The translations under genes and the position numbers were made by a program. Positions 37,877 through 52,200 of a stretch of 64,000 nucleotides of DNA are shown here, piece by piece. This DNA is from Blastocrithidia nonstop (lineage: Eukaryota > Euglenozoa > Kinetoplastea > Trypanosomatida > Trypanosomatidae). Position 1 is the first letter of the stretch, and each line of letters opens with the position of its first letter. The stretch spans positions 62,001 to 126,000 of the forward strand of contig JAQOTN010000016.1 in the NCBI GenBank assembly GCA_028554745.1, written 5' to 3'. The notes under the pieces were generated by a model that was given only the letters and a program-made list of their open reading frames with translations, was not told the DNA's origin and did not search any database.

Positions 37877-40800
37877 TTATTCTTCATTATCGTTATCAGC
37901 ATCATCATCATCATCATCATCGTCAAAGGCGAAATCGTCAAGAAAGGGACTAGATATGTTTTGTGCATTTGTATTTGCAACTTCATGCGAAGTAGATTCG
38001 AGGTTTACATTACTCTACTATTTCAATTATTGCTACTTCTCCTTTTAATGTTATTGTTGCTGTTGCTACCATTACTACTATTGCTGTTGTACCTACTCCT
38101 GACCTTCTTCGTTTTGCGAATGAAGCTATTCTTCTGTAGTGTCAGTTTGTAATGGCATTGTTTATGTCTACTTGGCCTCTGCTAGTTTAGATTCTTATTT
38201 TTACTGTAATTTTTACAGCTACTATTTAAGAGTCTACCTATTAACTGCCAACTCATCATTACTACTAATGTTATTTACGTCGTGTGAAATATTCTATGCA
38301 CTATCAATGTTTAGTATATTCACTACATCTTTATTTGTATCAGCAATAAGAGCATTATTATCTATATTTACATCCTAATGGTCACTAAGTTTATCAAGAT
38401 TGCTAACGCTGCTATGATCATTAATTTATGCATTATTGCTCGTTTCACTAGTGTCCTCAACGAGACTGTTTGCCCAAGCATCCGTATTATTGATACTATT
38501 TCTGTTATTACTATTTGCTGCATATATCTACTTTACAGCCTGTTTTCTGTTAAATTCATCTCCTTCATCATTGTCTACTTTTTTTTTATCATCATTATAA
38601 TTTTATTAGTCATCGTTAAGAGAATGGTTTTATCTCTTGTGGTTCGACTAATTCTATTTGTCCTGTTGTGATTGTTATTATTATTAGTTTTATTGTTATG
38701 TCTGTTGTGTTAATAAATTATTCTCAGTATTAACTAACATATTTTGTGTATTGTTATTCTGTGTGATCTGCTCATCATCGGGTCCATCATTTTTTATCAC
38801 GTGTTCTTATTGAGTTTGTTAATCTTGAAACTACATAGGTTACAACTAATTTTACTACTGCCATAGTTATTGCTTTTATTGTTATTGTAATGGTTATGAT
38901 TATCGTTAATGTTATTATCTCTACTATTACTATTTTTTATACTACAACTACTGTTGCCTTTGCCTGTCTGCCTAATGCTGTGATATTTATTACAACTGAC
39001 GTTCCATTTAGGCATTGTGTCTTTGCAATTATTCTCATTCATTCTACAATTACGCCAAAAACGCAGAACGATTTGCAATGCGAGCTTTTCGCATATTAAG
39101 TGCAACACTTTTGCGTTATTCGCGTTCTTGGCATAAAATTTGTCTGAACTATTAATCATATTGCACCTACAATTTCAGTGTTCTCCGCTCTTGTGCTTCG
39201 TCTTCTACACATAATTGCAATTACAATTGCAAATTTGTATCTTGTGCAGTGGCCAAAAGTGTTTGTATGTTCTGTACATCCACTCCACTACATCACTCTA
39301 CAAATTGCGTCAGATCGTGTACGGAGCTGTCTTCTGTTGCATATTTTTGCTTGATCTACTAAAGTTGTGTGTTACTAGCAGTAAAGAGTGATGCAAACGG
39401 TTTGTAAATTTATGCTGCACGTGTAGTAGAGTCTGGTAACAGCGACGTAGAAGGCACAATGTTGTTCACAAGGGATGTTGCCATATTATACCATTCTGTA
39501 TTTTTATTGATTGTATTCAAATTTACATTAGCTAATTTAAAATTTTTATGATCATCACCATTCTATGAACGCTAAACATTCTCACTTGTAATTGTTATGT
39601 CTTCTTCTTGATTTGTGGTGATATTCTATGTGTTATCTACTTTACCAATCAAGTTATCAAGTATTTGTAAGAGTTATAGTAATTTGTTATTGACTTATCA
39701 ATTATGCACATTGCTTTTGCAATTGCTACTGCTGTCAAATTGCACACTAGACCTGCTTATATTAAATTGTTCTATTTGTAGTAAATACAATCGAATCAAG
39801 AATGCAACATCGCCACATAACTGACGAACTGGCTAGACACATTATTTATCTCATTTTTACACAAAACAAGATGCACTTAGCATTAACTCGTTGTGTAGTT
39901 CATTATATTTTTGAATAATTTATTACTCTATTGTCTGTATTGGTATAGCATTAGTTTTTGATAAGGCTGACAATTCACTTAATACCTCATCTTGTATATT
40001 TGTGTCAATGCGAGACTTGTTATTTTCATATTTGCATTTAGCGAAATTCATAGTGTAATCATCACCATCATCCTCATCATTACTTGTACATGTATGACCT
40101 TGTGTTTAGTGCATAAACATTTCATGTTGTTGTTATTTTTATTATGAGTGTTATAATGATTGTTGCTGAAACTTTTACACAGATAGTCCTTGCAAAGAAA
40201 GCGCCATTGCACGCTTTATTTCTGATACAATTTACATAAATGCCTTGCCAACATTGCATTCCTTGATAATATTACTTCTATCATAATTTGCAATGCATTG
40301 ATTATTTGCATTCTGTACGAAATTTACATTAACATTAATATCTTGATGCGTCATTTCATTTTAGCCAACGCCTAGCAATATGTGCAACGTCTTGTCAAAA
40401 CTAGCAAGCTCTGCGCGTCATCGGCCATTTTCTGTTAGCAAGGCGTAAAGTGAGTGACTACGTGATAGCACGTTTTCGTACAAATACGTTAATTGTGCAA
40501 TACTCACTTCACTTGTTAAAAAATCATTCATATTAATAGTGTTACTGCTATGTGATATTTAATGCTCACTAAACTAGTCTAATGGTGAAGTGTCAGCTGA
40601 GGATGTGATATTTTCCACATGCTACGTCGTATGATTTTATGCGTGTATTTCATGTGCGTTGTTATTGTTATTATTGTTATTGTTATTCTTGTCATCATGT
40701 TTGTTATTAACAGCATCATTTTCTGCACGTTATTTAGTTTTTATTTGACTTGTGTCACCTTCGTAACAAAATAATTGCGTTAGTGCATAGGACAATATAT

Positions 40801-42931
40801 TCGTTAGATTAATGCGCAATTGTTACATTAAATTTACAGCAATACTGTGTTCAATTACAGAATTTGGTTTCATTAACTGTTTTGTATGTTCATCAATGAC
40901 AACGTCTTAGATTTCTTGAGCTGCTTCTTTGTTAACTTACTACTTCTAATTTGCGTCACTTACGTTATTTGTATCATTATTACTGCATTGGCTTTTATCG
41001 TTTGTGGCCTCGAATAGAGTACCGCATTACTTTTGTAAACATTTCACATACACCATTTCACGCGTTAACATTACGCTTTATTTGATAAGCTATTGCCTTT
41101 ACTTTTGCAACGATTTGCACTATAGTGAATAATCTACGTGTGTTGATAAAGCTATGTGGTTTTATTAATCTGCTTGTTGTCTACTATTTACGATGTCATA
41201 GTCATCAGTTGTATTATTACAAGGTTTGGTCGTATTCATTTATTTACAGTATAATGTACACAACACCAATAACGTTAGCTGCAGCTGAGACCGCCTATTC
41301 ATTAAATGTATATACTTTACAAAGCAATTTGTAGTTTGATTCGTTTACATCTACTATACTCTATATCATTATTGTTGTTGTGTTTACGTACTAAACTAAG
41401 AAAGTTATTTTGTACTGTCATGTGGAATGAGTTTGTATGATGCGGTCATACACCGGTTCATGACGGAAAGGTTATGTTGAGCAGTACTAATGGCACACTA
41501 CTCGATCATTGGCATTAGCTTGATGACTTTATCTTTGTATCACAATATTTTGCGTTGAAGAGTTGGGGTAATGTGTGTGATGTATTACATATTTTGTTCA
41601 CACAACATAGACAAATAATTTAGCAATTGTGTCATCGCCTCTTGACGTTGCGGTAATGTAATAAGTGAAGTTGCGTTTTACAACAGATGTACAAACTGAA
41701 CATCTTCACTGATGCGTTTGCGTTCACTAGTGAAATCACACAACTCTTATCCATTTTACATTTGTTAGCGTTAGTATTAGTACTACTGCTACTACTAAAC
41801 AAAAGGCTATACTTGTTATCTTTGTTACTGCTATGCTTTCGATCTTTTCTCTGGTAATTGACAATATGGTTTTTACTCCTTATGCAAAAACTATAACTAC
41901 GAAACAGTTTTACTATCTGTAAGGACATTTTATAACTTTGTCGTAAAGTTAGATCAGTAGCTTTGCAAAATAGACATGTACCTTTACATTGTCTTTCGAA
42001 TGGTAGAGTTATGTCGTATCTCATCATGGTACCTTTAACATTAATATTGTAACAAATTAAACAAATTACGTAAATTTTGTTGTAAAGTGTACGAACGTCA
42101 TGTGTTATACGCATGCATTGTAGTTTTTGCATTGTTTTGATAATTATCACTATTAAATCTATTTACACCATCTGTAATTGTTGTTGTTCTTGTTGTTGTT
42201 GTTGTCGTCTCAGTAATATTATTATAAAATTTATTATATATACAAGACTAAAGTAAATTATTCGCTGATGAAACGCGTGACATGTGTTTACCAATACACG
42301 GCTGCAAATGTGTAACACAAATATTTGCCTTGTTCTGCAATGTTGATTATGTTTTTCCTTGCTATTCTTACTAACGTAATTAGTAGTGTTACTACAATTT
42401 ATTGTTTTATTTTTCTTTTGGTACAGTCATGCCTGACAATAATTTGTGTATCAGCATGTAAAACTTTTACAGTGTGCACTTCTCAAACGATGCTGTTGCA
42501 ACCGCAAAGTTATGCTGATTATGATGTGTTGCCAACAGAGCCTGTAACTACGACGTACGCCAAAGCATATCTACAAATTACGCATCAGCATTATCATCAT
42601 CATCATTACCACCATTATTATCTTACATCTCATCAACATATTATTATAGTTGATCATTATCATTATCAATAAATGCTGTATCACTGTTTTGTTAAAGAAC
42701 GATATTTTTATCATGTACTTCTTGTATTAAGTGTAAGTGTTGTTGGTCTTTTTGCTATTATTATTATTATTATTACCGTTATCGTTATCGTTTATAATTT
42801 CTAGCATGGTCGTTTTAGGTTATGGTGTTATTCTGATCTTTTGCTTCAACAACACTTTATGTCATTTACATATTATTACTTGTATTATTACTATTATGTA
42901 CATTTTCAATATTTTATGTGCCGTTCTCCAT
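37877..42931 (-). CDS. Large acidic coiled-coil protein, 1684 aa
   Basis: I do not recognise the family. One frame is open from ATG 42929-42931 to a tandem TAA TAA (37877-37879, then 37874-37876). Coiled-coil-like heptads dominate about residues 1180-1330, including ERRTLKLEVQYDEEF, ALNMRKARIANRSAFLAELE and NEWEELQRHNAEMERQLEE. Other folded-looking helices are near residues 410-450 (VHLLENATSLITLPQR and QEAMTQLLNYLSMLCEQ) and near 810-840 (AQLTYLYENVLSRSHSLYAL). Between them are Asn and Glu runs, one Glu run being six UAA plus one UAG (42755-42775). The C-terminus ends FLDDFAFDDDDDDDD and a few more acidic residues. Length, coils and acidity suit a cytoskeletal or flagellar structural protein, but no domain proves it. 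Because Glu is so abundant, former stop codons are extremely dense here and the standard code leaves only fragments. Confidence 0.6.
42755..42775 (-). repeat. UAA/UAG-coded poly-Glu run
   Basis: Six TAA triplets preceded on the + axis by one TAG give seven Glu residues in the coiled-coil gene. It is a (TTA)n microsatellite in the + orientation and sits in a coding frame coherent on both sides. Confidence 0.65.
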
Positions 42932-43916
42932 CGTATTTGCCTCTATCGCTATTCTTTAACTACAGTAAATTTATTTGTGTAATCTAATCGTAAATAATAA
43001 AATACTAAGCTGTAACTACACACACATATATATTGAAAGAAAAAGAGAATAGAAAGTAAAGTGGTGGTGATGATAGGTATATAACTTCCTTGAAACGTAA
43101 ATTAAAAATACCATGTTAATAGTATTGTTTTCTGGTAATTTTAACAAATGTTCGCTTAAAAAAACACAACATTTCTTATAAGTAAGTAATTGTGGGGTTT
43201 TTTTATTCGTTGTTGGATGAATGAACAGCTGCACAAATAGGTATTATAAAATAAGGTGAGGAGGCGGGTAAAAATAATATTATAATAAAAAATTAAGAGA
43301 CAGTTTTCTATTATCAAATCTGATAACTCACAAACCGTAAAGAATAATATACAATTGAAGTATTAGTAGGTGTATATAAATGGTGGTAATGTGAAATATA
43401 TCTCTATATATATATATATTTATACATATTTGTAGAGATAATGTGAATATTCATTTGGTGTGTGAATATTGTTATGTTTGTCTTTTGAATAAAAAATATA
43501 AGACATCCGATATTTTGGGTATGATAATATAATAAAGGGTGAATGTTGTACTTACTCTCAAAAATTGAAGTGGGGAAATAGAATGAATGATGAACAATTG
43601 TGGAAACTAACGTGTTACTGATACACAGCATGTACATATTAACTTTGTACAAAAAAAATTGTATTGAGGGTAAATATGTTAAATAAATACAAAGATCAAC
43701 AAATACTACATCGAATGCATACAAAAAGAAAAAATAGAAATAGGACAAGTAAATGAACAAGAAAATAATGTGTTCAATAGAACGATATATCAAAAGTTCT
43801 GAAAACAAAGAAAATAAATAATAAGAGTCAAACAGAGATAAACAACAAAAAAAAAGGCTTATTACATTTATACTATGTATGATTTGATATATATATCTTT
43901 AAAACAATAGTTAAGA
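42932..43916. other. AT-rich intergenic region with TA microsatellite
   Basis: About 985 bases. A TA tract lies at 43405-43424. A 134-codon standard-code ORF on the minus strand at 43404-43808 is dominated by Phe, Tyr and Ile, has no ATG start and reflects pyrimidine-rich sequence, so I do not call it a gene. No RNA gene was recognised. Confidence 0.55.
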
Positions 43917-46900
43917 TTATTGATCGAAATTAGCAGTGTAGCGAATGTTTTATTATTAATTTATACTTGTTTACACACAGCCTATATTTTACTGTCTTTT
44001 ATTAACGACATTATTCACTTTTGTTTCTGTACTATCATTTTCATTACCAAAATTATTTCAACAAATTTTGTCGTCATTTATCTTTGCATTGTCATCTACA
44101 ATATTGTGTTTCAGCACAGTATTACCTCTACGGCGAAACATTACAAACAACTCATAATCTTCATCTGCACGTTTGGCCAATTGTTGTTTGAACGGCATAG
44201 ATGCAGAGATAATTGGTTTGCGATGTTTACGTATGTGAGATACATTTCTTGTAGTTGTTGTAGTTGTATTAATACTAGTAGCAGTAGTCGATTCTATTAT
44301 TTTATCATTTGCGTGCAGCGATTAGTCCTTTGCACTAGTCTGCATTTTTAAATCAGGCATTAAAACTGCGCTTTTAGTTTGTTGTCTAGTTTGTTAATTG
44401 GCATTACACAATGTCAACTTGATATGGTTATCACGAGCTTATTCAGAATTCATATTTGTTGAGTTATGAACTTCACTGAATGAAGTTTTCGGTGTATGAT
44501 ACGTGGCAATCACATACGGTAGTGATGTGTGTTACATCTACTACAATGATGAAGAAGATGTAGGTAACGATGATGATGATGTTGTTGTCACCGAAAGCAA
44601 CGGTGAGTTTGCATTGTACCGCACAGATGACAAATTTTCAGTAGAGCTAAAGTTAGAGTTAGATGGGCAAAAAAACGGATTACCTTCCTCTTTAATTCGC
44701 TACGCCTACGTACTTAAATCATGCTCAAGATCATTTTCATATGTCGTACGCTTGTCGATGTCACTTTTACTAATGTCATTACTGCTGCTACCAATACTTC
44801 CACTCCCATCACTGCTCATATTGGTACTAGTCAAACTATTGGTTTTAGCAGTTTTGCACATCCCTAGCCCTAGTCCTAGTCCATCACAATCGTAGCATTG
44901 GGCTGCCACAAATTATGTCATCTCATTTAGTGGGTTTAAGATAGCCTCATCGGCTTCAATGCTTTGGACATGATTCATGTCATTGTGATAACTTACACTG
45001 GTGCATAAACTACCATGTTGACTTACATTGGCACTGCTCTCATTGTTAACGCGACTCAGGTGAGAGAGTGAGACGGAGGGGGGCACGATGACGTTTATTT
45101 GTGGAGAGCGTTTGCTGCACTACGCACACTACACCACAATCAATGCACTAGATCGAGGAGAGGTAAATGGCTTTGACGTCTTTTCAGACATGGTGTGAGG
45201 CTAATTACACAGTGAAGACAATTCCTACGATGATGAAGAGAAAGACTACTACTACGATGACGATGAGGACGAGGAGGATAACGATAATAGAAATGACCTT
45301 TTGTGTTTGTTACTCGTAATATTAGTATGAGCTTGATGTTTTCCTTTCTATTTGATATCACTATCATCGCATAAACAACAATCATGAGAATGAGAATGAG
45401 AATGATGATGAAGATGATGATGAAGATGATGATGATGAGAAGGACGAATATGCTAGTGATGTAAATGACGGAGTTGTAATGGATGTTATTGCTATAATTC
45501 ATAAGATATTTTGTTATTATCACGTAGCAATGACAGCCGATCACAATGAGCATTATTAAAAGAGCACTAAGACTAATTAGCTGCATTCTTACTTTCAATT
45601 AAATTATCTTGATACGATGAGTGAATTACTTTTTTATTGTTTGTCAGGTGTGAAGCCGAATCTGTAAAATTAGAACTGTTACTTGATAATTGAGTTAATA
45701 AAATTGGCGAAATAGGCATGGCTTTTCATTTACCAGAAGATGTTAACGAGAGAGTCATCTTTGTGTAACGTGTTGATGTCTTACCATGACTTTTATCATT
45801 ACACTCAATCTTTTTGTTGCTTTAATCGGTAAGTTCAGACTATTTTATTTCTTTATACACTTATTTGCACACAGATTACATCTATTTTTATGTTTCTTTC
45901 TATTTACTACTACTACTTGTACTAACGTTAATGATGTTATCTTATCAATCATCGGCTTCATTATACTCGTACGGCTATCAGCTAATATTTTGAGTACTGT
46001 CACACATATTTTGTTTTTCGTTTCTTGAGTTGCACAGTCTATTTTTTCGTTGCTATCGCCTTTACCGTAACTGTTCACGAATAATGTCAATATTACAACG
46101 TTGCTCACTTTGTCTATCTGCACAACTAATCTATTTACTATTATTGTTACCTTTATCACTGTCATTATTGTTATACGTCTACACATTTGTACGAAATCAT
46201 CGCATCGAGTTGGATTACTTGTTTGCTGATTCATGTACGAAGTGTGACAAGTAGCCGATGATCTACATGGCATTATGTGTATTAGGTTATGTTTTAAGAT
46301 CACTGTTACTAGTAATAGTATTATTATTGTTGTTGTTGTTATTTACAGCAGTATTACATACAATATTGTCATGACAGCAATTATCTGTCATTTAGTTAGC
46401 TTACCCTTCGTGTGTGGTGTGGCATGTTGTTTTTTTATGCTCAAAATGTGAAAATTATTACGGTGCATTGGAAAACTACTTATTTACATGCATTTTTGTG
46501 ATTTATATTTACTTGTGCTTTTGTGATGTAGGCATATGTTCCTTTATAATTTCATTTGATTTATTACTACCATTACTATTAAGATGATGCATTGTGGTAT
46601 TGCCTACACCTAAATGACAGCTACTACGCTTATTGCTATCCTTATCATAATTGCATTATCTTGTATCATGCATAAAGTCATTCGCATGAAAGCTCTTACT
46701 CAAGTTTGCAAATGCACGAGAGTCAAAGCTGCAGTTGAGTAAGGTTTACATGGAAGGTACTTCTATCATGGAACTGTGGTCGGTACTTTTCATATCACTG
46801 CTACTTTTCTTACTAGTGCATTCATTACCACCAAGTGGTAGAATCGAATTGGACTGTGGTGCCGAGTGAAGTAGTTTAGCATGTCGTTCAATGTAATTAT

Positions 46901-48341
46901 TTAGCGAGGGTGGGTCTAGCAAATAAGTGGCAGAGTTGCCTGACGTGTACGCTAGTCTGTGATCTGATTTATTATTAAGTGGAGTGTCCAACACTTGTGA
47001 ATTTGTTGGCACTGAACAGGAGGTAGAAGAAGAGTAGGAGGAGGAGGTGGTGTTGGTTGCTATACTGGGTCGAACAAAGAATAGTGGAAATTATGACTTG
47101 ATTGTAGCACCATTATTATTATGATAATTATTATTATCGTTGTTCAAATCAGTATTGGTGTTTGTATTACAGCTACTCGTAGCGGTAATAAACGAAGTAG
47201 ATTCATTTGACACCAATGACGAGGAATGACGTCAGTTGTGCTTGGTTTGTAAAGATGGGAAGAGCACAAAATTGTCAACATCGTTATCATCATTATTATT
47301 GTTGTTATTATCTTTTGTATTGTGTAGGGCATGATCAGTATGCATTTTGTGCCTTGTACTTTCTTCATGTTTTGCACAGAGCCTGATTGATTGATCTATA
47401 TTGCGTTGCTAATTACCTTACGTGTTGGTTTGCATATTCATAACTACATGATTAGTTTGACTCTACTCTTGCTGTTGTACACATATTTGTAGCTGTTGCT
47501 GCTACTACACATTGGTAGACTGTTACTTTATTAAATTCTTCTTGTTTTCTTTCTAGTCTTTTTATATTTACGATGAAATGTCAGAGCTTAATGACATTAG
47601 ACTATCCACATCCTCGTGATTTCGCACTTTGCGTTGACATAAGACATTGTCGGTATTACTAACATGTTACTTTACGATATTATTATTGTTACTACCATGT
47701 CCTCAGCTTGATTTTCTAGTTTTGCGGTAAAGTGGTGTGGTGCTTGACTCTTGCCGAGAGGCAATCAGTGAAAGTGACGGTGGTGTAAGTGGATTGATTT
47801 TAAGGAGCGTAGGTCCCTTCACGCTACAGTTTAGTGGTGTCGTGTCGGATTAAATTTACTAGAGTGAATTATGTGCAACGAGTACATGCCTGTTTGCATG
47901 TGACCATTGTTTTATTTACAATTGACTATTTTCTTTACTCGTAACTGCACAAGAACTGTAATTATCAGCTTTATAATTATTATCAATAGAAGTATTATTC
48001 TTATTAATATAATGTGGTGTTTAGTCTAAAAGATTACATTGATTGACGTGATCATTGTTAAACCAAACAGAGTTTGTGAGCGAAGCATTAGTGGCTGTGC
48101 CAGTTTTGTTCATGAGTTCATCTTTATCGAGTGATTTTGACTTTGACACTAAATTTTGTTGCAGTACAGACGTATGCTATACTTGTTTTTATTGTTATAG
48201 TGCATTGTTTATCATGTTTCCATTTTAGTTTATTTACACTATTTTATCACAGTTACATAAAACTAGTGTCGTCTATTTGTTATTCTATTGTATTTATGCC
48301 ATGTGATGAGATGACGCCTTTTTGCTTAGCCCTGATCCCAT
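43917..48341 (-). CDS. Putative N-myristoylated Ser/Asn-rich protein, 1474 aa
   Basis: I do not recognise the family. The frame runs from ATG 48339-48341 to TAA 43917-43919, with further in-frame TAA two and six codons later. The protein starts MGSGLSKK, which fits an N-myristoylation signal (Gly2, Ser6, Lys7-8), so it may attach to the plasma or flagellar membrane. Most of the chain is disordered-looking: Asn runs, Ser runs (45183-45300), a His-rich segment (45365-45470) and many short Thr/Pro/Lys stretches such as KGPTLLKINPLTPPSLSL that could be phosphorylation targets. A Gly-Leu repeat (GLGLGLG) lies near 44870. Towards the C-terminus RKHRKPIISASMPFKQQLAK and a following ELFVMFRRR look more ordered. 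Short kinetoplastid-wide conserved blocks may be hidden among the insertions. The frame is secure from its continuity; the function is unknown. Confidence 0.55.
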
Positions 48342-49217
48342 CTTTGCAGCTAACAATGAAAACGAAGCGAAAAAAAATTAGAACAGTAAAAGATATGCTA
48401 GTTAGCAATCAATGCGAATGCTAACTATTGAACTTTACTAAAGTTGCTCCAGAGTGGAACTGTAAAGCAAAAAAAGAATATTAAATATATGTATGGGAAA
48501 AAAAATAGAATTGTTGTCTTCGTTGTTGTATGAATTATTTTGAAAAAAAAAATGCTCGATATACTTTCGTAAAGAAGGTATAGCACAAAAAGTAAAAATG
48601 TTTACTAATACTAACTATTGTTTACAGTTTCTATATTTTTGTTACTGTGTAAGTTAATTTTTCAAATAAACAGAAGTTTGCAAAAGCAAAGAAAAAAAAT
48701 AAATTATGAATGTAAAGAACCTATTTATTTATTAACTTTAGGTCAGAATTACTGTAATTCCTATTCTGACTTTGCATTCAATGTGCATATACTTTGTATA
48801 GCATAATAGTAAACTTGCTCTCCTTTTACTATGTAAATCAATTATAGAAATACACATCTTTTATTTATTATTGCATTCAGAGTTTATGAATAGCGGTGGA
48901 ATTACCTTACACTCACTAAGAATGTTTATAACATGTAAATTTCATTGTTATAAAAAAATTATGCTCTCAAGTTGTATATTTCTTTAATCTTTTACAATTA
49001 CCTCCTTTATTAATTAATTTCATAATACATTTTTTGCATTATGTTTCGGAATTTATTATTTATACTCAACATGTATAAGAAAATAGGTTTAACAAAAATT
49101 AAGGGTAAAGTTTTAAATAATGTTTATCCATGAAAAGATAAATTATTTACAAAACAAACATAGGTATTTATATAATATATATTATTTATAGTTTTCGTAT
49201 TAGTAAAGTTAGCATGT
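48342..49217. other. AT-rich intergenic region
   Basis: About 876 bases of AT-rich DNA with A runs near 48470-48560. The importin terminator at 49218 is followed in frame by another TAA at 49209. No coherent frame under the altered code extends across it. Confidence 0.6.
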
Positions 49218-52200
49218 TTACTGCGGTATTTGTGAAACGCGATGTACAAATTCAGCCCTTTCGGCCTCCACCACCGCCTGTGCTAGCTCTGCGTAATGAG
49301 CCGCATGCTGCGATGCAAGTTGCAACTTGCCCTAAGAGCACAACACCTCACGTACTTTACCTTGCACCTCTACTGGCATTTGAGCAACGACAGACGAGAG
49401 TCATTGCTGAAACACAAACACCTCATTGACACTATCAATAGGGCTGGTGTAGGCGTCCTCGTCATCATCGTCGTCAAGTTCGTTCATGTTATTGAGAAGC
49501 CCCGCATCAAGTTAGTCATCGTCTTCCTCGTCAAACGCATCTTCATCTCACTATGCCTCATTCATAACTTCTTCACCATAATCATCAATATCTGAAAATT
49601 CATTCTCATCATCCTCATCATCATCATCATCATCATCGCTATCATCACTCGATTCGTTTTAGCCGTAAAAGTCATCATCACGCACGGTGCCATCACGAAA
49701 CTTTTGCAATATCTCATTTAACCGTTTACTCTCACTCACATACATCTATTCATTGGCTAAAATGCAATACTGAATAAGACGCAGAGCAGGCTGCAAGAAT
49801 TGTTGCATAAACACTACATATTGATGCTGTTGTTGTACTATGTGAGAAGTATTACTTTGCATAGGCTGTACCATGTAATTCAACAGGGCAACTAGTCCCA
49901 GTGCAACACATTTTCGTCGGTGTGCGTTGAAGTAACTGAGTGCGGCTACTGCCTCCTCTTTAGCCTTGTTACGTTTCTTCTTTGAGATAACATTTCCCAC
50001 ACTGTTATTTACCCGCTGCACCTCTTTTGCTGCATTCTACACCACATGCTGCAGTGTCTTATCCATGTTTTACACTCCACTCACGGTGGTGTTACAGGCC
50101 ATGCTAAATAAGCTAAACATGCCATGACAAAACTGCTCAAACGCATGATTGGCCAACATCGTATTTATTGTTACCGGTGCGTTGTACATACAACAGTCCA
50201 TTATAGATGTCACTAACTGAACACGAAGTACCACCGTGCATTTTTCTGTATCCGGGTGAATTAATGCCTTGAGCATCAATAGCACACATCGAGGTATGTA
50301 GGACTACAAAATACCATGTACATTATTTAATACCTCTGGCGAACATGTCAGTACATTATTATTATTATTATTATTGTGGGTCATACCTTGATGCATAGGT
50401 AGGCGAATGCCTTGAGCTTGTAGCTGTAAACCTTTGGCTTCATGCATCATGGACGAGATCAACTCCGCCGCTGCCACTTTACACACCGTGTCGGTTAACG
50501 TCCCACCGATCAACAACTTCTCACACGTCGCATAACTCGCCTCCATGACTGGTTGATTGGTAAAGTAGGCAACCGTGGCATAGGATAGGTAGTTATCTAA
50601 AATAGCCTCAATGGTGACAAAGTAATCCAGACCAATACTATCATTGGCAAAGGTAAACAACATGGGCAGCAGTTACCAACACTACGCTGGCACTTCTTTA
50701 GAGTAGGCAATAATGTGTTGTAAAATGCACAGTACATTGTCAATGAAATCGTAGCTGTCCTCTTGCTGAAGGACAATCTTCACCAAGTGAATGAGTGAGG
50801 GTCGCATTCGGGCAAACATGGTCATGTTCTCTTTACACGATAACACCACCGTGACAATAGCCTACAGTAATGCATTGGCGTTAAAGGTGTCCTTGTCAAA
50901 TTGCATGAGTGCCTTGTCATTCATCTCATGACCATCCTAACTCTACAGGGTGACTTCTTGTGAGGCCAAACTGAAATTCATGGCCAGAAAATGTTGCACC
51001 AGGGTCTACGTTAACTTATCTAACACGGCTGCAAGCTATGGCGCAAAGTAGGTGACCAGGTGCATAATTGCACTTGGCACAAAAGTGGTTTGCACCTTAT
51101 TAAGCAACACAATACACTACTCCATGAGTGGGACCAAAATAGCCGCATTCATAAACGGACGAGCTCGCTTCATCTGGAGCAGCATACACATAACATCAAT
51201 CGCACACAACCGAAGTTGCACATTAGGGTGTTTGACATAATTACAAATCAAGTGCACAAAGCTTGCAAAGTCGGCATCTAGTGCAATAGGTGCACGAGCA
51301 TAACGTGCACACACCATCAGGGCCTTACACCGCAGTGACAGTGGTAATTGTTCGTTTTGTAATCGAGGTACGATAAACTGAATGAGTACCTGAGATACCT
51401 GACTAGACCAAATTTACGGCACCGCACGTAAAAATTTACGCAGTAACATGAATAAGTTGAAGAAACCAAACACACGTGGAAAGTTATCCGCGTTGTCATT
51501 CAGGGCTAAGCCAGAACTAAGCACACGAATCAAGTTGAACAGTAATGCATTTTTGTTACTGTTGGCCTTTGCTTTACTTTTTTGTTTACTCTTAATTGGC
51601 TTGCCTCCATCGGTGCTCTGCTCTGATTGTGGCAAAATTGCCGATGCGCCTGCCATACCGCCTTGTGAAGGTGCAATATTATTATTATTATTATTATTAT
51701 TATTATCACCACCACCAGCAGCTAATGCATTTTATGCATTAATCAATGCAATAATTACATTATGTGCGGCTGCTCGTTGAGAGAGTTAGCCAAGACTAGT
51801 CAGTTCATCTTCCATGTACTTGGCAAAGGTGTCCAAGTCATCCTCATCTGCGAACACCTCATCATCATTAGCGTCATAGCACAAGTAGACAAAGAACACC
51901 TGCTCAATCAGCTGTAGTGCAATCGGGTGAAGTAGCGAGGTGTAGATCGGTGGGTAGGAAATACACAACTTGAAATAATTTAATGCGTAGATTTCACTCT
52001 TGCGGTGCGTGCTACGGTCATGTACGTTATTGGCGGTGTGAATGAGTCATGAACGTCATAAGTTCATATAGGACTATGTAAACGTGGTAAAGAAGTATTG
52101 GGCTAGATGGAAATGTGTAGAAGTAATCATGGCATTTGCCTGACTTGCTGCTGCTGCTGCCTTGTGGTTTTTCCCTTTACGAGTCTTGTGATTGGCAGTA

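Noticed and set aside
37857-38671. Several hydrophobic plus-strand ORFs that look like membrane peptides
   Set aside because: They are the antisense of Glu-, Asn- and Asp-rich codons of the coiled-coil gene (antisense of GAA, TAA, AAT and GAT gives Phe, Leu and Ile). The same applies to most plus-strand ORFs in the window.
41632-42150. 172-codon standard-code ORF on the minus strand
   Set aside because: It lies in a different frame from the 1684-aa coiled-coil gene, whose frame is coherent for 5 kb around it (for example LENATSLITLPQR and ELENEWEELQRH). The ORF is Lys/Asn/Cys-rich with no support on either side.
43404-43808. 134-codon minus-strand ORF rich in Phe, Tyr and Ile
   Set aside because: It lies in AT-rich intergenic DNA, lacks an ATG and reflects pyrimidine-rich non-coding sequence.
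45845-46303. 152-codon minus-strand ORF, and a similar one at 45140-45598
   Set aside because: Both are shadows of the 1474-aa gene, which spans them in another frame.
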